Made by a program: the position numbers and the translations under genes
In this document: positions 26,602 through 36,329 of the stretch, in pieces
Position numbering within the stretch: the first letter of the stretch is position 1
Layout of the letters: every line of letters starts with the position of its first letter
Assembly (NCBI RefSeq): GCF_013201935.1
Contig: NZ_CP053834.1
Span: forward strand, 124,001-188,000
Direction of reading: 5' to 3'
From: Arcobacter cloacae
GTDB taxonomy: Bacteria; Campylobacterota; Campylobacteria; Campylobacterales; Arcobacteraceae
Length of the DNA stretch: 64,000 nucleotides
Notes under the pieces: generated by a model
Seen by the model: only the letters and a program-made list of their open reading frames with translations
Database searches by the model: none
Told to the model about the DNA's origin: nothing

Positions 26602-28151
26602 TTAATTACCTTTTGCTCAAATTTTTTATAATAAGAAAATTTATCAACTTTTTTATATAGAATATAAAAAAATATTCCAAATAAAATTAAAAATAAATCT
26701 ATGAAAAATTGAGAATATAATCCTTGTTTTAAAAGTTCAAATAACATAATATCAACATTAATTTCATGTAAAAAACAGGCTAAAAAAAACAAAATTGAAG
26801 AAGATAAAAATATCATTTTCAAGACCTTATTTATACTCTCTTCTTTAAAACTATAAAATAGATAAAAACTCCAAGAAACATAAAATAATCCTTCTATCCA
26901 AACCACTCTATCAAAGGTACTAGATGGAATTATCCAATGCATAACTATTAAAAATATACTTGAAGGAATTATTCCAAGCATCAAAGCAATTGAAAACCGA
27001 TTTAATCCATCAAAATATCTATTATCATTTCTAAGTTTCTTCTCCGCCCATAATAAATATCCAAAAAATAAACATACAAGCATTATTATTCCTAAAATAA
27101 AAAATAAAACTCTTGTAAATAATTTTTCATCTGTTTGAAAATGCAACCAATAAAAAGCTGAAAGCCCTTTTTTCATAATATGAGGCTCTTCAAAATCTTT
27201 TTTTTCTATCACTTTTCCTGTTTTACTATCCAAAATAATATACAAAGGATTTATTCTACTTGAAGTTCTCGCTTTTTGATTTTTTAAATATCCGCTAAAC
27301 ATAGTTTGAGAATTATCTAATCTATAATTATAAATATTGATTTTATTTATTTCAAGTTCAGAATAATTTTTATTTGCAATCTCATACAACTCTTTTAATT
27401 GTTTAGGTCTTGCACTAATTTGAGATTCTTCAAGATTTGATTTTGTTGAAAATAAAATAGGTCTAACTAAAGAACTCATATTACTATTTTGAAAATTTGT
27501 TGCACTAAGTGCAATAGGTGCAGAATTAGAAAGCATAAAACCTAAAAATGCTCCTGTTAATGCAAAAATTAATACATAAGGAATCAAAATAAATCCAAAA
27601 TTTTTATGCCATTTATATCTAAAATTACTATTTTGTTTTGAACTATTTTTTAGATTTCTTTTTCTTAATATATAAAGATAAATTCCACTAATCATTAAAA
27701 ATATAATAATTATAGAACTTATACCCATAACTTGCATTCCTATTATTGGAATATTTTCTCCTGTATGAAATTTATTGAATAATTCTGTAATTGTTGGGTA
27801 TTCATTGTTAGTGTCTAAAATCTCTTTGGTGTAAGGATTCAAATAAACACTATTTTGATTTAAACTTGAAATTTTTATCGCATTATCTCTATGACTTGGT
27901 AATAGAATCTCTATATTTTTGATATTTAACTTATTTTCTCTAACTATTTTATTCAATTCAATATCTATTAAATGTTCATATTTTATCTCTTTTGAATAGT
28001 GCCGTGATGGTAATTCCCAAGAGTTCAAATAAGGTAAAAAAAGAGTGATTGAACCAAAATATGTACTAATATAAAATAAAAATACTGCAAATAATCCTAA
28101 AAGTGTGTGACTTCTTGTTAAAAATTTTATTTTTAATTGTTCATTTAACAT
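26598..28151 (-). CDS. PepSY-associated TM protein, putative ferrisiderophore reductase, cassette 3
   Basis: 517 aa, same layout as 6244 and 11973: first helix after LTRSHTLLGLFAVFLFY, LPYLNSWELPSRHYS, periplasmic PepSY-like segment with LFNKFHTGE, YKWHKNFGFILIP, a second periplasmic segment, FYWLHFQTDEKLFTR and four or five C-terminal helices. More divergent than the other two. Its stop codon overlaps the start of the exported-protein gene and its ATG abuts the preceding gene. Confidence 0.83.
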   Translation of the reverse strand: MLNEQLKIKFLTRSHTLLGLFAVFLFYISTYFGSITLFLPYLNSWELPSRHYSKEIKYEHLIDIELNKIVRENKLNIKNIEILLPSHRDNAIKISSLNQNSVYLNPYTKEILDTNNEYPTITELFNKFHTGENIPIIGMQVMGISSIIIIFLMISGIYLYILRKRNLKNSSKQNSNFRYKWHKNFGFILIPYVLIFALTGAFLGFMLSNSAPIALSATNFQNSNMSSLVRPILFSTKSNLEESQISARPKQLKELYEIANKNYSELEINKINIYNYRLDNSQTMFSGYLKNQKARTSSRINPLYIILDSKTGKVIEKKDFEEPHIMKKGLSAFYWLHFQTDEKLFTRVLFFILGIIMLVCLFFGYLLWAEKKLRNDNRYFDGLNRFSIALMLGIIPSSIFLIVMHWIIPSSTFDRVVWIEGLFYVSWSFYLFYSFKEESINKVLKMIFLSSSILFFLACFLHEINVDIMLFELLKQGLYSQFFIDLFLILFGIFFYILYKKVDKFSYYKKFEQKVIK

Positions 28152-28445
28152 CTAAAATCCTATAAAAAGTAATATTGATAAAATTAAAGAAATTAAAAGA
28201 AATTTTTTTAACATACTTAAAATATTTACTGAATTTAATAGCCAAATTCCAAAGAAACTTACTAATATTGGAACTAAAATCATCGCTGGTACTATTTTTA
28301 CAGCATAATCTTCAAATTCTAATGAAGAGAATATCATAGCTACTAAATAAGATAAAATAAAAGAAAAAAGTATTGTAAGAGAACCATGAACCCAACCTAT
28401 TTTGGTTTTGGGTTCACTTAAAAATGAATAATAAGTTTTTTTCAT
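28152..28445 (-). CDS. Small iron-uptake-associated membrane protein, cassette 3
   Basis: 97 aa with three helices and a short cytoplasmic head. It occupies the same place as 7807 and 13559, but the FRT...GGLVVAY signature is replaced by HGSLTILFSFILSYLVAM. Assigned by position and shape more than by sequence. Confidence 0.72.
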   Translation of the reverse strand: MKKTYYSFLSEPKTKIGWVHGSLTILFSFILSYLVAMIFSSLEFEDYAVKIVPAMILVPILVSFFGIWLLNSVNILSMLKKFLLISLILSILLFIGF

Positions 28446-28455
28446 TTTTTATCTT

Positions 28456-30432
28456 TTAAAATTTATATGCTACTGTAACTTTATAATTTCTTCCTGGTTC
28501 ATAATCACCTAAGAAAATACCTCTTGCATAATCATTTCTTGAAGTAGGAGCTATATATTCTTTATCAAAGATATTATCAACTCCTGCAATAACTGATAGA
28601 TTTTTAAATGCAATTGGAGTATATTTAAATGATACATCATGCACTCCATATCCTGCTTTTTCTAAAGATTTGATTCCATCTCCACTCCCTTTCATAAAAA
28701 TTGAGTTCCAAGAAGTTTCCAATTCTCTCGTTATTTTATAGTTTAATCCTAAAGTTACTTTATCTCCTTGTTCATAGTTTGATGCTTTTTTTGTAGCTGA
28801 AAACTCTGTATCAGATTTTGATAATGTAACTAAACCTGTAACATCTCCTTTTATTACTTTAAAACTTGTTTCAAAACCTTTTATTGCTAAATCTCCATTA
28901 TTAAATACTACAGGAGTATTACCATCCCAAGATTGTATAACATCATTTATATCTGTTCTAAAATATTTAAATGAGAAACCTACTTTATCGGCATTTAAAA
29001 CATTATCATTCATATATGTAAAACCTATTTCTTTATTGATTCCTGTTTCTGCCTTTAAATCTCCTCTTTGAGTCATAACAGTTCTATCCGAAGCTAAAAC
29101 ATCTACCATTGGTACACCTTTATAAAGAGTAGTTCCACTAGCTAATAAAGTTATAGTATCTGTTAAAGCATACTCTGTTGCTAATCCATAAGTAAATTGA
29201 TTATCATTTATATTCCCATAAGAACTATCTAGTTTATAATTAGTATATCTTACACCTGGAGTAATAATAATTCCATTATTAAAATCTATAGCATCCTCTG
29301 CAAATAAAGCTAACTCTTTTGCTTCTTCATCTTTACCATATTTTGAGCTATTCCAAGTTACTTCACTTGTTTGTTCATCATATGTAGCACCATAAGTAAA
29401 AGTATTTAAAGTATTTGCTAACTCTATGTTTGATTGAGCTTTTGTATTTATTCCAACAGTTTTTACATTTCCTTTTAATGTTCCGACAAAATCAGGTCTT
29501 GGACTTCTTGGTCCTCCAATCCAATTTTCTAGTCTTTGTAATTCATTGTCATTTGAATAGATACTTGTATCTAAAATTAATTTATCTCCTAACATTAACT
29601 CATGTTTTAAAGTGATAGTCTCTCTTGTATATTCAGTATCAAATGTTTTACCAAGACCTGTTAAAGCTGCATTTGCATTTGCTCCCATATCTGGTCTTGG
29701 AAAATAGTCACCTTCATCTTTTAATATATCATAAGAAATTGCAACTCTTTGTGTATCACTTAAGTTATATCCCAATTTAACTAAACTATTTTGAATCTTA
29801 CCATCTGCTCCAAAACCTTTATTCCCTTTTCCATCTTTCCAATTATTCTTATTTAAATAGTTATGATAAAGTAAAAAATCCACATCATTTGATACTTTTC
29901 CATAACCAGTTAATGAACCTCCAGCACTATTGTTTGAATTATAAGTAGATGAAATTCTTGCTCCAAAATCTTTATCTTTTTCGAGCATATCTCTACCATC
30001 TTTTGTTTCAAAAGCAACCGAACCACCTAATCCACTTGTTGTAACAGAATTTGTTCCTACTTGAATATCAGCTTTTTTTAAAATATCTGGATTTATTAAA
30101 AGATTTCCTATATGATGAAACATATTTACGTTTTGAATTTTTGCTCCATCTAATGTGATGTTTAAATCTTCATCTTGTAATCCTCTAATATTAATTCTAT
30201 TATTAATAGAATGACTTCCACCAACTTCTACTCCTGGTAAATCTCTTAATAAATCACTTAAATGATCAGCTTGTTTTGTCTCAATTGCATTTTCACCTAA
30301 ATTTAAAGATGAACTAATAACTTGTGTCTCCCAAACATTTACTTCCTCAAGTTGTGTAGTCTCATTAGTACTTGCATTTATTGCAAGGGACATAGCTACA
30401 AATGAACTTAATATAATTTTCTTATGTTTCAT
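28456..30432 (-). CDS. TonB-dependent receptor, cassette 3
   Basis: 658 aa. Signal peptide, TonB-box-like LEEVNVWETQ, plug with LLRDLPGVEVGGSHS, INIRGLQDEDLNITLDG and DIQVGTNSVTTSGLGG (~45-150), then a barrel ending KVTVAYKF. The plug wording is closer to the haem/enterobactin-type subfamily than to the other receptors in the window; substrate not determined. Its promoter carries both a Fur-like box and a GTGATT tandem site beside the response-regulator gene at 30508. Confidence 0.9.
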   Translation of the reverse strand: MKHKKIILSSFVAMSLAINASTNETTQLEEVNVWETQVISSSLNLGENAIETKQADHLSDLLRDLPGVEVGGSHSINNRINIRGLQDEDLNITLDGAKIQNVNMFHHIGNLLINPDILKKADIQVGTNSVTTSGLGGSVAFETKDGRDMLEKDKDFGARISSTYNSNNSAGGSLTGYGKVSNDVDFLLYHNYLNKNNWKDGKGNKGFGADGKIQNSLVKLGYNLSDTQRVAISYDILKDEGDYFPRPDMGANANAALTGLGKTFDTEYTRETITLKHELMLGDKLILDTSIYSNDNELQRLENWIGGPRSPRPDFVGTLKGNVKTVGINTKAQSNIELANTLNTFTYGATYDEQTSEVTWNSSKYGKDEEAKELALFAEDAIDFNNGIIITPGVRYTNYKLDSSYGNINDNQFTYGLATEYALTDTITLLASGTTLYKGVPMVDVLASDRTVMTQRGDLKAETGINKEIGFTYMNDNVLNADKVGFSFKYFRTDINDVIQSWDGNTPVVFNNGDLAIKGFETSFKVIKGDVTGLVTLSKSDTEFSATKKASNYEQGDKVTLGLNYKITRELETSWNSIFMKGSGDGIKSLEKAGYGVHDVSFKYTPIAFKNLSVIAGVDNIFDKEYIAPTSRNDYARGIFLGDYEPGRNYKVTVAYKF

Positions 30433-30452
30433 ACTTTAACCTCTTTATAAAT

Positions 30453-30467
30453 TGATATTGAGTATCA
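30453..30467. promoter_or_regulatory. Candidate Fur box overlapping the cassette 3 -10 element
   Basis: TGATATTGAGTATCA is a 7-1-7 palindrome with one mismatched pair. It covers part of the predicted -10 (30464-30469) and the start site, so iron-loaded Fur could block the activated promoter. Confidence 0.5.
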
Positions 30468-30495
30468 TAACTAATAAAAATCACAATGAAATCAC
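30464..30495 (-). promoter_or_regulatory. Activator-type promoter of cassette 3: GTGATT direct repeat, N9, -10
   Basis: On the minus strand GTGATT occurs at 30495-30490 and 30484-30479 (11-bp period), then exactly 9 nt, then TATGAT (30469-30464). No -35 box. Transcription would begin near 30457, giving a ~25-nt leader to the receptor ATG. The adjacent regulator gene at 30508 encodes a PhoB-type DNA-binding domain and is the obvious candidate binder. Confidence 0.65.
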
Positions 30496-30507
30496 AAAAG
30501 GTAAATA

Positions 30508-31221
30508 ATGTGTAAAAATTCGTTAAAAGATATCTCTATTCTAATAATCGAAGATGAAGTTATTTTAGCACTTGGCTTAAAAGAGACTCTAAAAAGTTTT
30601 GGATATAGCATATTAGGTATTGAAGCAAATCTTCAAGGTGTTATAAAAATTTTAGAAAACAATACCCCTACTTTAGCAATTGTAGATATAAAACTTAAAG
30701 GATTAAATAATGGTATTGAAATAGCTAAATATCTTTGGCAGATAAAAAAAATTCCTATTATATTTTTGACTTCTTATTGTGATGAAAAAACTATAGAAAA
30801 GACTTTTAGTTGTGAACCTTATGGATATTTGGTGAAACCTTGTAAAGATAAAGAATTACATACAACTATACAAACCGCCCTAAACAAACATAACTATTTT
30901 TTTAAAAATTTAGAAACTTTCGAAGCTAAAGATAATTTTTTAGAGTTAGAAAACAATCTTAAATTCCATAAAGGAAAAGCTATTTTATATAAAGATGATT
31001 GTGCTATAAAACTCACAAGAAATGAAACAAAAATTATTGAATTACTAAGTGAATATCCTAATGAATCAGTATCTTTCGAAAAAATATCAACTTATATTTG
31101 GAGAGAATCTATATATGATTTAGGTAAACTTCGAACTTTAATTTACAGGTTAAAACAAAAAATTGGTTTTGAGATTATTGAAAATGTTTTTGAATCTGGC
31201 TATAAACTTAAGGTTAAATAA
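30508..31221 (+). CDS. Response regulator, REC + winged helix, next to TonB cassette 3
   Basis: 237 aa. Receiver with IIEDEV acidic pocket, phosphoacceptor D60 in LAIVDIKLKG, FLTSY and LVKPC. The C-terminal winged helix (CAIKLTRNETKIIELLSEYP, ISTYIWRESIYDLGKLRTLI, SGYKLKVK) is the OmpR/PhoB type. Same architecture as the regulator at 60282. Its stop is followed directly by the TTG of the kinase gene. It is divergent from the receptor cassette and probably activates it. Confidence 0.9.
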   Translation: MCKNSLKDISILIIEDEVILALGLKETLKSFGYSILGIEANLQGVIKILENNTPTLAIVDIKLKGLNNGIEIAKYLWQIKKIPIIFLTSYCDEKTIEKTFSCEPYGYLVKPCKDKELHTTIQTALNKHNYFFKNLETFEAKDNFLELENNLKFHKGKAILYKDDCAIKLTRNETKIIELLSEYPNESVSFEKISTYIWRESIYDLGKLRTLIYRLKQKIGFEIIENVFESGYKLKVK

Positions 31222-33024
31222 TTGAATTTAAAAAACATACCAATTAGTTTAAAAATAGGAATTCTTTTTTTTCTATTAGGATTATTACTTCTGTCTATTT
31301 TACTTATTCTTTTAATTCCAAAAATTGAAAAAGAACAATACAACAATGCCCTATCTCAAACTGAAAAAATGGTTTTATTAACAAAAACTCAGATGAAAAT
31401 AGTAACAAATTACTTTAAAGAGTATGCATATTTTGAGAAAAAAGAATCTAAAGTAGAAATAAGTACAATTCTTGAAAAAATTGAAACTAAAATACCTACC
31501 TCAAAAGAAAATTTATTAGAAGAATTGCAAAAACTCAATAAAAAATTTAATTGCCAAATCAGCCTTTTAGAAAATAAAAAAGAGATTTTAAATCTAAAAA
31601 ATGAAAGAGTGAAAGAGATTTTTAGTTTTGAAAATATACCATTTGATAATTGGTATAACATTGATAATTCAAATAGTCAATGTCCTCATTATACATATTA
31701 TTTGTTCAAAAAAAATATTGCTAATCAACAAATACAATTAACTTGTAGCTCTTATTTTCATGATAATTATAAGAATATTGAAGAAAATATCAAAAAAATT
31801 GTACAAGAAGGTTTTTCTTTAAGTGAAAGTATCCATAAAGGTAAAATTTATATGATGTGGATAAATAAAAATATAAAAAATGAAGATTTAAATAAGTCTC
31901 TTGATACTATTAATAATGAAAATAATGAAAATTTTTGTGTAAGTAAAATATCAAATTATAGATTACCAAAAAGTGGAGAACTTACAATTAAAGATATTTT
32001 AAATGTAAATGAAACCTCTAATATAAAACATAATATTGATAATCAACCAACTCTTACTTGGATTAGTAATATTGATGAAAATGAAAAAAGAAAATTTGTT
32101 TTAGTGATGAGTGCTTATGAAGAAGATTTTAAAAATAATTTAAATAATCAAATCACAAAAATTCTTCCTCTTTCTATTTTAGCTTTAATGATTTCTGTAC
32201 TTTTTGGATATTTTTTATTTAAAAGATGGATTAAAAATATAGAAACTTTATCAAATACTGCCAAAGAAATTTGCTTAGGAAAATTAAACTTTAGAAGTAA
32301 TGTTAAAGGAAATGACGATATTGGAATTCTAGGAGTAGCTTTTGATTCGATGCTTGACAAAATTGAAAATAATATAAAAACTCTTGATTTAGAAGTAGCA
32401 AATAGAACTGAATTATTAACTAATTCATTAAAAGCTAAAGAGTTGCTTTTACAAGAAATTCATCATCGAGTTAAAAATAATCTTTCATTAACAATAAATT
32501 TTATTAAACTTCAAAAATTTAAAATTAAAGATAAAAATATAATTGAAGCTTTAACAAATATCGAAAATAGAGTTTATACCATGGCTTTATTACATACTAA
32601 GCTTTATGAATCGAAAAATTTAGATTGTATTGATTTTGAGGATTATGTAAAACAATTGATTTTTGATATAAAATCAACTTTTGAAGAAAATCAAGAAATA
32701 TCAATAACAATTGATATAAAAAATATTTTTTTCAATATTGAACAAGCTATACCTTGCGGATTAATAATAAATGAAACGGTTGTTAATGCCCTAAAATATG
32801 CATTTCCTACAAAAAAAGGTGAATTGATAGTTCGTTTACAAAAAAATGAAAATGAATACTTATTAGAAATAAAAGATAATGGTATTGGATTAAATGAAAA
32901 TTTTGAACTTGAAAATCTGAACAGTCTTGGTTTAAACTTGGTGAATTCTATAACTACAATTCAATTAAATGGATCTTTTGAAATAAAAAATGATAGAGGT
33001 ACACATTTGATTATTAGATTTTAA
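31222..33024 (+). CDS. Membrane sensor histidine kinase (HisKA_2 family)
   Basis: 600 aa with a TTG start immediately after the regulator stop, and AAGGTT upstream. Helix 1 (~10-32), a large periplasmic sensing domain (~33-310) with several cysteines, helix 2 (~312-332), a HAMP-like linker, then the HisKA_2 block LLLQEIHHRVKNNLSLTINF with the phosphoryl histidine, and an ATPase domain (IINETVVNALKYAFP, DNGIGLNE). It pairs with the regulator at 30508. The periplasmic domain could sense a siderophore or receptor occupancy; that is inference from context. Confidence 0.88.
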   Translation: MNLKNIPISLKIGILFFLLGLLLLSILLILLIPKIEKEQYNNALSQTEKMVLLTKTQMKIVTNYFKEYAYFEKKESKVEISTILEKIETKIPTSKENLLEELQKLNKKFNCQISLLENKKEILNLKNERVKEIFSFENIPFDNWYNIDNSNSQCPHYTYYLFKKNIANQQIQLTCSSYFHDNYKNIEENIKKIVQEGFSLSESIHKGKIYMMWINKNIKNEDLNKSLDTINNENNENFCVSKISNYRLPKSGELTIKDILNVNETSNIKHNIDNQPTLTWISNIDENEKRKFVLVMSAYEEDFKNNLNNQITKILPLSILALMISVLFGYFLFKRWIKNIETLSNTAKEICLGKLNFRSNVKGNDDIGILGVAFDSMLDKIENNIKTLDLEVANRTELLTNSLKAKELLLQEIHHRVKNNLSLTINFIKLQKFKIKDKNIIEALTNIENRVYTMALLHTKLYESKNLDCIDFEDYVKQLIFDIKSTFEENQEISITIDIKNIFFNIEQAIPCGLIINETVVNALKYAFPTKKGELIVRLQKNENEYLLEIKDNGIGLNENFELENLNSLGLNLVNSITTIQLNGSFEIKNDRGTHLIIRF

Positions 33025-33037
33025 AGCGTATATCTAT

Positions 33038-33110
33038 TCCTTATTCTCATGCCAACTTGAACCTATTACATATTATATATTGAAACTACTATAAATTTTG
33101 AGAATAAGGA
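33038..33110. repeat. 73-bp segment bounded by a perfect 12-bp inverted repeat
   Basis: TCCTTATTCTCA (33038-33049) and its exact complement (33099-33110) enclose 49 bp without an ORF. It lies between two convergent genes. It may be a miniature mobile element or a long-range RNA fold; the right arm is followed by TAAAAAATC, so it could also act as a poor terminator. Confidence 0.5.
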
Positions 33111-33147
33111 TAAAAAATCTATTCAATGAAAATAAAATTTATTTATA

Positions 33148-34215
33148 TCAATTAAAAACACCTAAAACTCTTTGTTTATTTAAAGTTGGTAAACAACCAT
33201 AATCTTTGATAAAACAATCAATGAAATATTTTTCGTATTCTTTATAAAGTTTCGTTTTTAAAACTCTAAAATATAAAATATCTAAATTCTTAAAAAATAA
33301 CTTCATATCCTTATTATGGGCTTTTCTTTTGTTTGTATATGTAAGAAGTCTTTTTTTTAAATTATTTGTTGAACCAATATATATAATTTCACTTTTTACA
33401 AAAGAATGATTAGAAATTCCTTTTAAAGATAGTTCATAAATTCCTTTTTGTTTATATTTTAAAAACTTGAGATTAGTTTTTGATAAAATTTTATAAGAAG
33501 TAAATTCTTTATTGATATGTTTTGGTTTATTTTTATTCAAAATCAAATATTTGTTTCTGATATAATTAACCCTTCTTCTTGAAACATCTATTTTATATTT
33601 TTCTTTTAATTTGTTCGAGATTAAAATATCTGAATGAATATCAACATAAGTATTTATTATTTCTCTTATAAGCATTGAGTAGAATAATAATTTGCTAGGA
33701 AATAAATCAAGAATTTTATACTCTTTTGTTCCAATTTTAAAGAAAAAATAATTTAATATTTTTGAAAAAATAGATAAATTAAGATATTTATTATATTTTT
33801 CTATGTACATTTTTATAAAATTTTTTCTTTCAAATTGTAATAAATCCCTGTAGTGATTAGTTTTTAAAAATTTATTTTGAATGAAAATTAAGAAATTAAT
33901 AACATTAAATAATGTTTCATTTCTTAAATTAATATTTAATAATTTTAAATGATAATTATTTTCTAATTCTTTAAATTCAAACTGAATCATTGAATATTTT
34001 TCAAAAAAATAATCTTCATTTACTTTCTTAAAATAGTTCTTTTTTGAGCTTTTCAAAATCTTTTTTGAAAGAAATTTTATTTTAATCTTTTTTTCTTTAA
34101 CAGCTTTTTTAAACCAAGATGTATCAAATATATGTTTTTTTAAATGGTTTTTAAATACTAAAGGAGACATTAAATAAAGATTATTTGTTAAAAGATAAAA
34201 TATTTTTCTATTCAT
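33148..34215 (-). CDS. Fusion of sigma-54 (RpoN)-type DNA-binding region with a GIY-YIG nuclease domain
   Basis: 355 aa, very lysine-rich. Residues ~180-225 read like the RpoN DNA-binding domain: LIREIINTY, then ISNKLKEKYKIDVSRRRVNY; SRRRVNYIR at 212-220 stands where RpoN has the ARRTVAKYR box. Residues ~100-178 weakly resemble the RpoN core-binding region (GTKEYKILDLF). Residues ~256-350 are a GIY-YIG domain: G258-I259-Y260, Y279-I280-G281, R289, and an acidic helix with E326/E328. No activator-interacting N-terminal region is seen. It may be a site-specific nuclease that uses a sigma-54-like module for targeting. It has its own leftward unit with no coupled neighbours. Confidence 0.7.
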   Translation of the reverse strand: MNRKIFYLLTNNLYLMSPLVFKNHLKKHIFDTSWFKKAVKEKKIKIKFLSKKILKSSKKNYFKKVNEDYFFEKYSMIQFEFKELENNYHLKLLNINLRNETLFNVINFLIFIQNKFLKTNHYRDLLQFERKNFIKMYIEKYNKYLNLSIFSKILNYFFFKIGTKEYKILDLFPSKLLFYSMLIREIINTYVDIHSDILISNKLKEKYKIDVSRRRVNYIRNKYLILNKNKPKHINKEFTSYKILSKTNLKFLKYKQKGIYELSLKGISNHSFVKSEIIYIGSTNNLKKRLLTYTNKRKAHNKDMKLFFKNLDILYFRVLKTKLYKEYEKYFIDCFIKDYGCLPTLNKQRVLGVFN

Positions 34216-34257
34216 TATAAAGTATTATATTAAAGAAAAATAAAATGGCTAATTAAT

Positions 34258-34280
34258 GATAAGATAAGATAAGATAAGAT
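34258..34280. repeat. Pentanucleotide tandem repeat (GATAA)4-GAT
   Basis: Four and a half exact copies of a 5-bp unit, 94 bp upstream of the chemoreceptor ATG, outside any gene. Slippage would change promoter spacing without altering coding frame. Confidence 0.8.
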
Positions 34281-34373
34281 TTTCTGATGTTACAAAATTA
34301 TTTTTTATAAAAAATATTTAATTTTGTATTTTGCTGGAATGATGTAAATATAACACCAAAAAGGACGCAAACC

Positions 34374-36317
34374 ATGTTAAAAAATCTTGATACAAAGAAG
34401 AAGCTCTTCTTGTTTCCTATATTATTTATTTTAATAATAATAGGAGCAACACTTGTTTATAAACACTACAGTGATACTGCAAAAGCTAGAAATAATATTG
34501 CAATTCATACAGATGAATTTGTACAACAACTTCTTACTGCTAGAATATCTGTTTATCAATTTCTTAGAAATCCAAACAATGAAATAGCAAAAAGAGTTGA
34601 TTCTCAATTTAATGAACTAAAGAAAAATGTTCTTCATTTAAAAAGTGAATTAAAAGTTGAAAAAAACAGAATCTTATCTGATGAAATTATTAAATTTACT
34701 GAAGAGTATTTAGAACATTTTGATTCCCTAGCAGAACTTAGAATCAAAAATTTCAGCAGTGGAATTATTACTGAAACTGATGAAATGAAAAAAAGAATTT
34801 CTCAAATGGTAGAAATTGGAACTCATTTAGAAGATAGAATTACTCAAATAAATAAAAATGCTTCTATTTTAAGAGATGAAGCTTTTGAAACTTTAGATTT
34901 TATGTTAATTATTTTAGCTATTGTTGCTACTGTGATTTTTATTATAATCTCTATTTTAATATCAAATATAATTGTTAACTCTTTAAATTCATTTAAAGAA
35001 GGGTTATTAAACTTCTTCTGTTATTTAAATAGAGAAGCAAAAGATGTATCTTTATTAGATGATAGTGCAAAAGACGAGTTTGGAGAGATGTCAAAAGTTG
35101 TAAATGAAAACATTTCAAAAACTAAGAAAGGCATAGAAGAAGATAGAAAATTAATTGATGAAACTATTATGGTTTTAGGTGAATTTGAACAAGGTGATTT
35201 ATGTCAAAGATTAAATATTGATGTTTCAAATCCAGCATTAATGCAACTAAAAAATGTTGTAAATAATATGGCAAATAATCTTGAAACAAATATTGATAAT
35301 GTTTTAAATATCCTAGAACAATATGCACACTATAATTATCTAAATAAAATCTCTACAAAAGATTTAAAAGAGCATTTATTAAAACTTGCAAATGGTGTAA
35401 ATATTCTTGGTGATTCAATAACTGAAATGTTAATTGAAAATAAAACGAATGGTTTAACACTTGATGAGAGTTCAAATATTTTATTAACAAATGTTGATAA
35501 ATTAAATGTTAGTTCAAATGAAGCAGCATCAAGTCTTGAAGAAACAGCAGCGGCAATTGAGCAAATCACAAGTAATATTAGACATAATACAGAAAGTATT
35601 GCAAAAATGGCAAGTTTCTCTCAAAATGTAACCACATCTGCAACACATGGTGAAAAACTTGCAAATCAAACAAATGTTTCAATGGATGAGATAAATGCTC
35701 AAGTTACAGCAATAAATGAAGCAATTACAGTAATTGATCAAATAGCATTCCAAACAAATATTCTTTCATTAAATGCAGCTGTTGAAGCAGCAACTGCTGG
35801 AGAAGCAGGAAAAGGATTTGCAGTTGTTGCACAAGAGGTTAGAAATCTAGCAAGTAGAAGTGCTGAAGCTGCAAAAGAGATAAAAGATTTAGTTCAAAAT
35901 GCTACAACAAAAGCAAATCAAGGGAAAGAAATAGCTTCTAATATGATAGATGGTTATAAACAACTAAATGAAAATATTTCTCAAACTATAAATCTAATAG
36001 CAGATATTCAAAATGCTTCAAAAGAGCAACTTTTAGGGATAGAACAAATCAATGATGCTGTAAATAGTTTGGATCAACAAACACAACAAAATGCAATGAT
36101 TGCAAGTCAAACACACGATGTTGCTGTATTAACAGATGAAATAGCTAAACTTGTTGTAAGTGATGCTGACAAAAAAGAATTTAAAGGCAAAAATGAAGTA
36201 AAAGCTAAAAAAACAGATTCTAAATTAAATTCAAATGAAAAAACAAATTTTGCACAAAAAGAATTGAATACTAACACAAAAAAAATTTCACAAAATGATG
36301 AGTGGGAGAATTTCTAA
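34374..36317 (+). CDS. Methyl-accepting chemotaxis protein
   Basis: 647 aa. Helix 1 (~10-28), an all-helical periplasmic sensor (~30-175, four-helix-bundle type), helix 2 (~180-205), an extended HAMP-containing cytoplasmic region, and the signalling hairpin with [20 protein letters not shown] and [20 protein letters not shown]. The C-terminus ends in EWENF after a long polar linker, matching the xWxxF tether that binds CheR/CheB in enterobacterial receptors. It has a GGACG ribosome site and forms an operon with the c-di-GMP gene 12 nt downstream. Confidence 0.94.
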   Translation: MLKNLDTKKKLFLFPILFILIIIGATLVYKHYSDTAKARNNIAIHTDEFVQQLLTARISVYQFLRNPNNEIAKRVDSQFNELKKNVLHLKSELKVEKNRILSDEIIKFTEEYLEHFDSLAELRIKNFSSGIITETDEMKKRISQMVEIGTHLEDRITQINKNASILRDEAFETLDFMLIILAIVATVIFIIISILISNIIVNSLNSFKEGLLNFFCYLNREAKDVSLLDDSAKDEFGEMSKVVNENISKTKKGIEEDRKLIDETIMVLGEFEQGDLCQRLNIDVSNPALMQLKNVVNNMANNLETNIDNVLNILEQYAHYNYLNKISTKDLKEHLLKLANGVNILGDSITEMLIENKTNGLTLDESSNILLTNVDKLNVSSNEAASSLEETAAAIEQITSNIRHNTESIAKMASFSQNVTTSATHGEKLANQTNVSMDEINAQVTAINEAITVIDQIAFQTNILSLNAAVEAATAGEAGKGFAVVAQEVRNLASRSAEAAKEIKDLVQNATTKANQGKEIASNMIDGYKQLNENISQTINLIADIQNASKEQLLGIEQINDAVNSLDQQTQQNAMIASQTHDVAVLTDEIAKLVVSDADKKEFKGKNEVKAKKTDSKLNSNEKTNFAQKELNTNTKKISQNDEWENF

Positions 36318-36329
36318 AAGGTAAACTAG

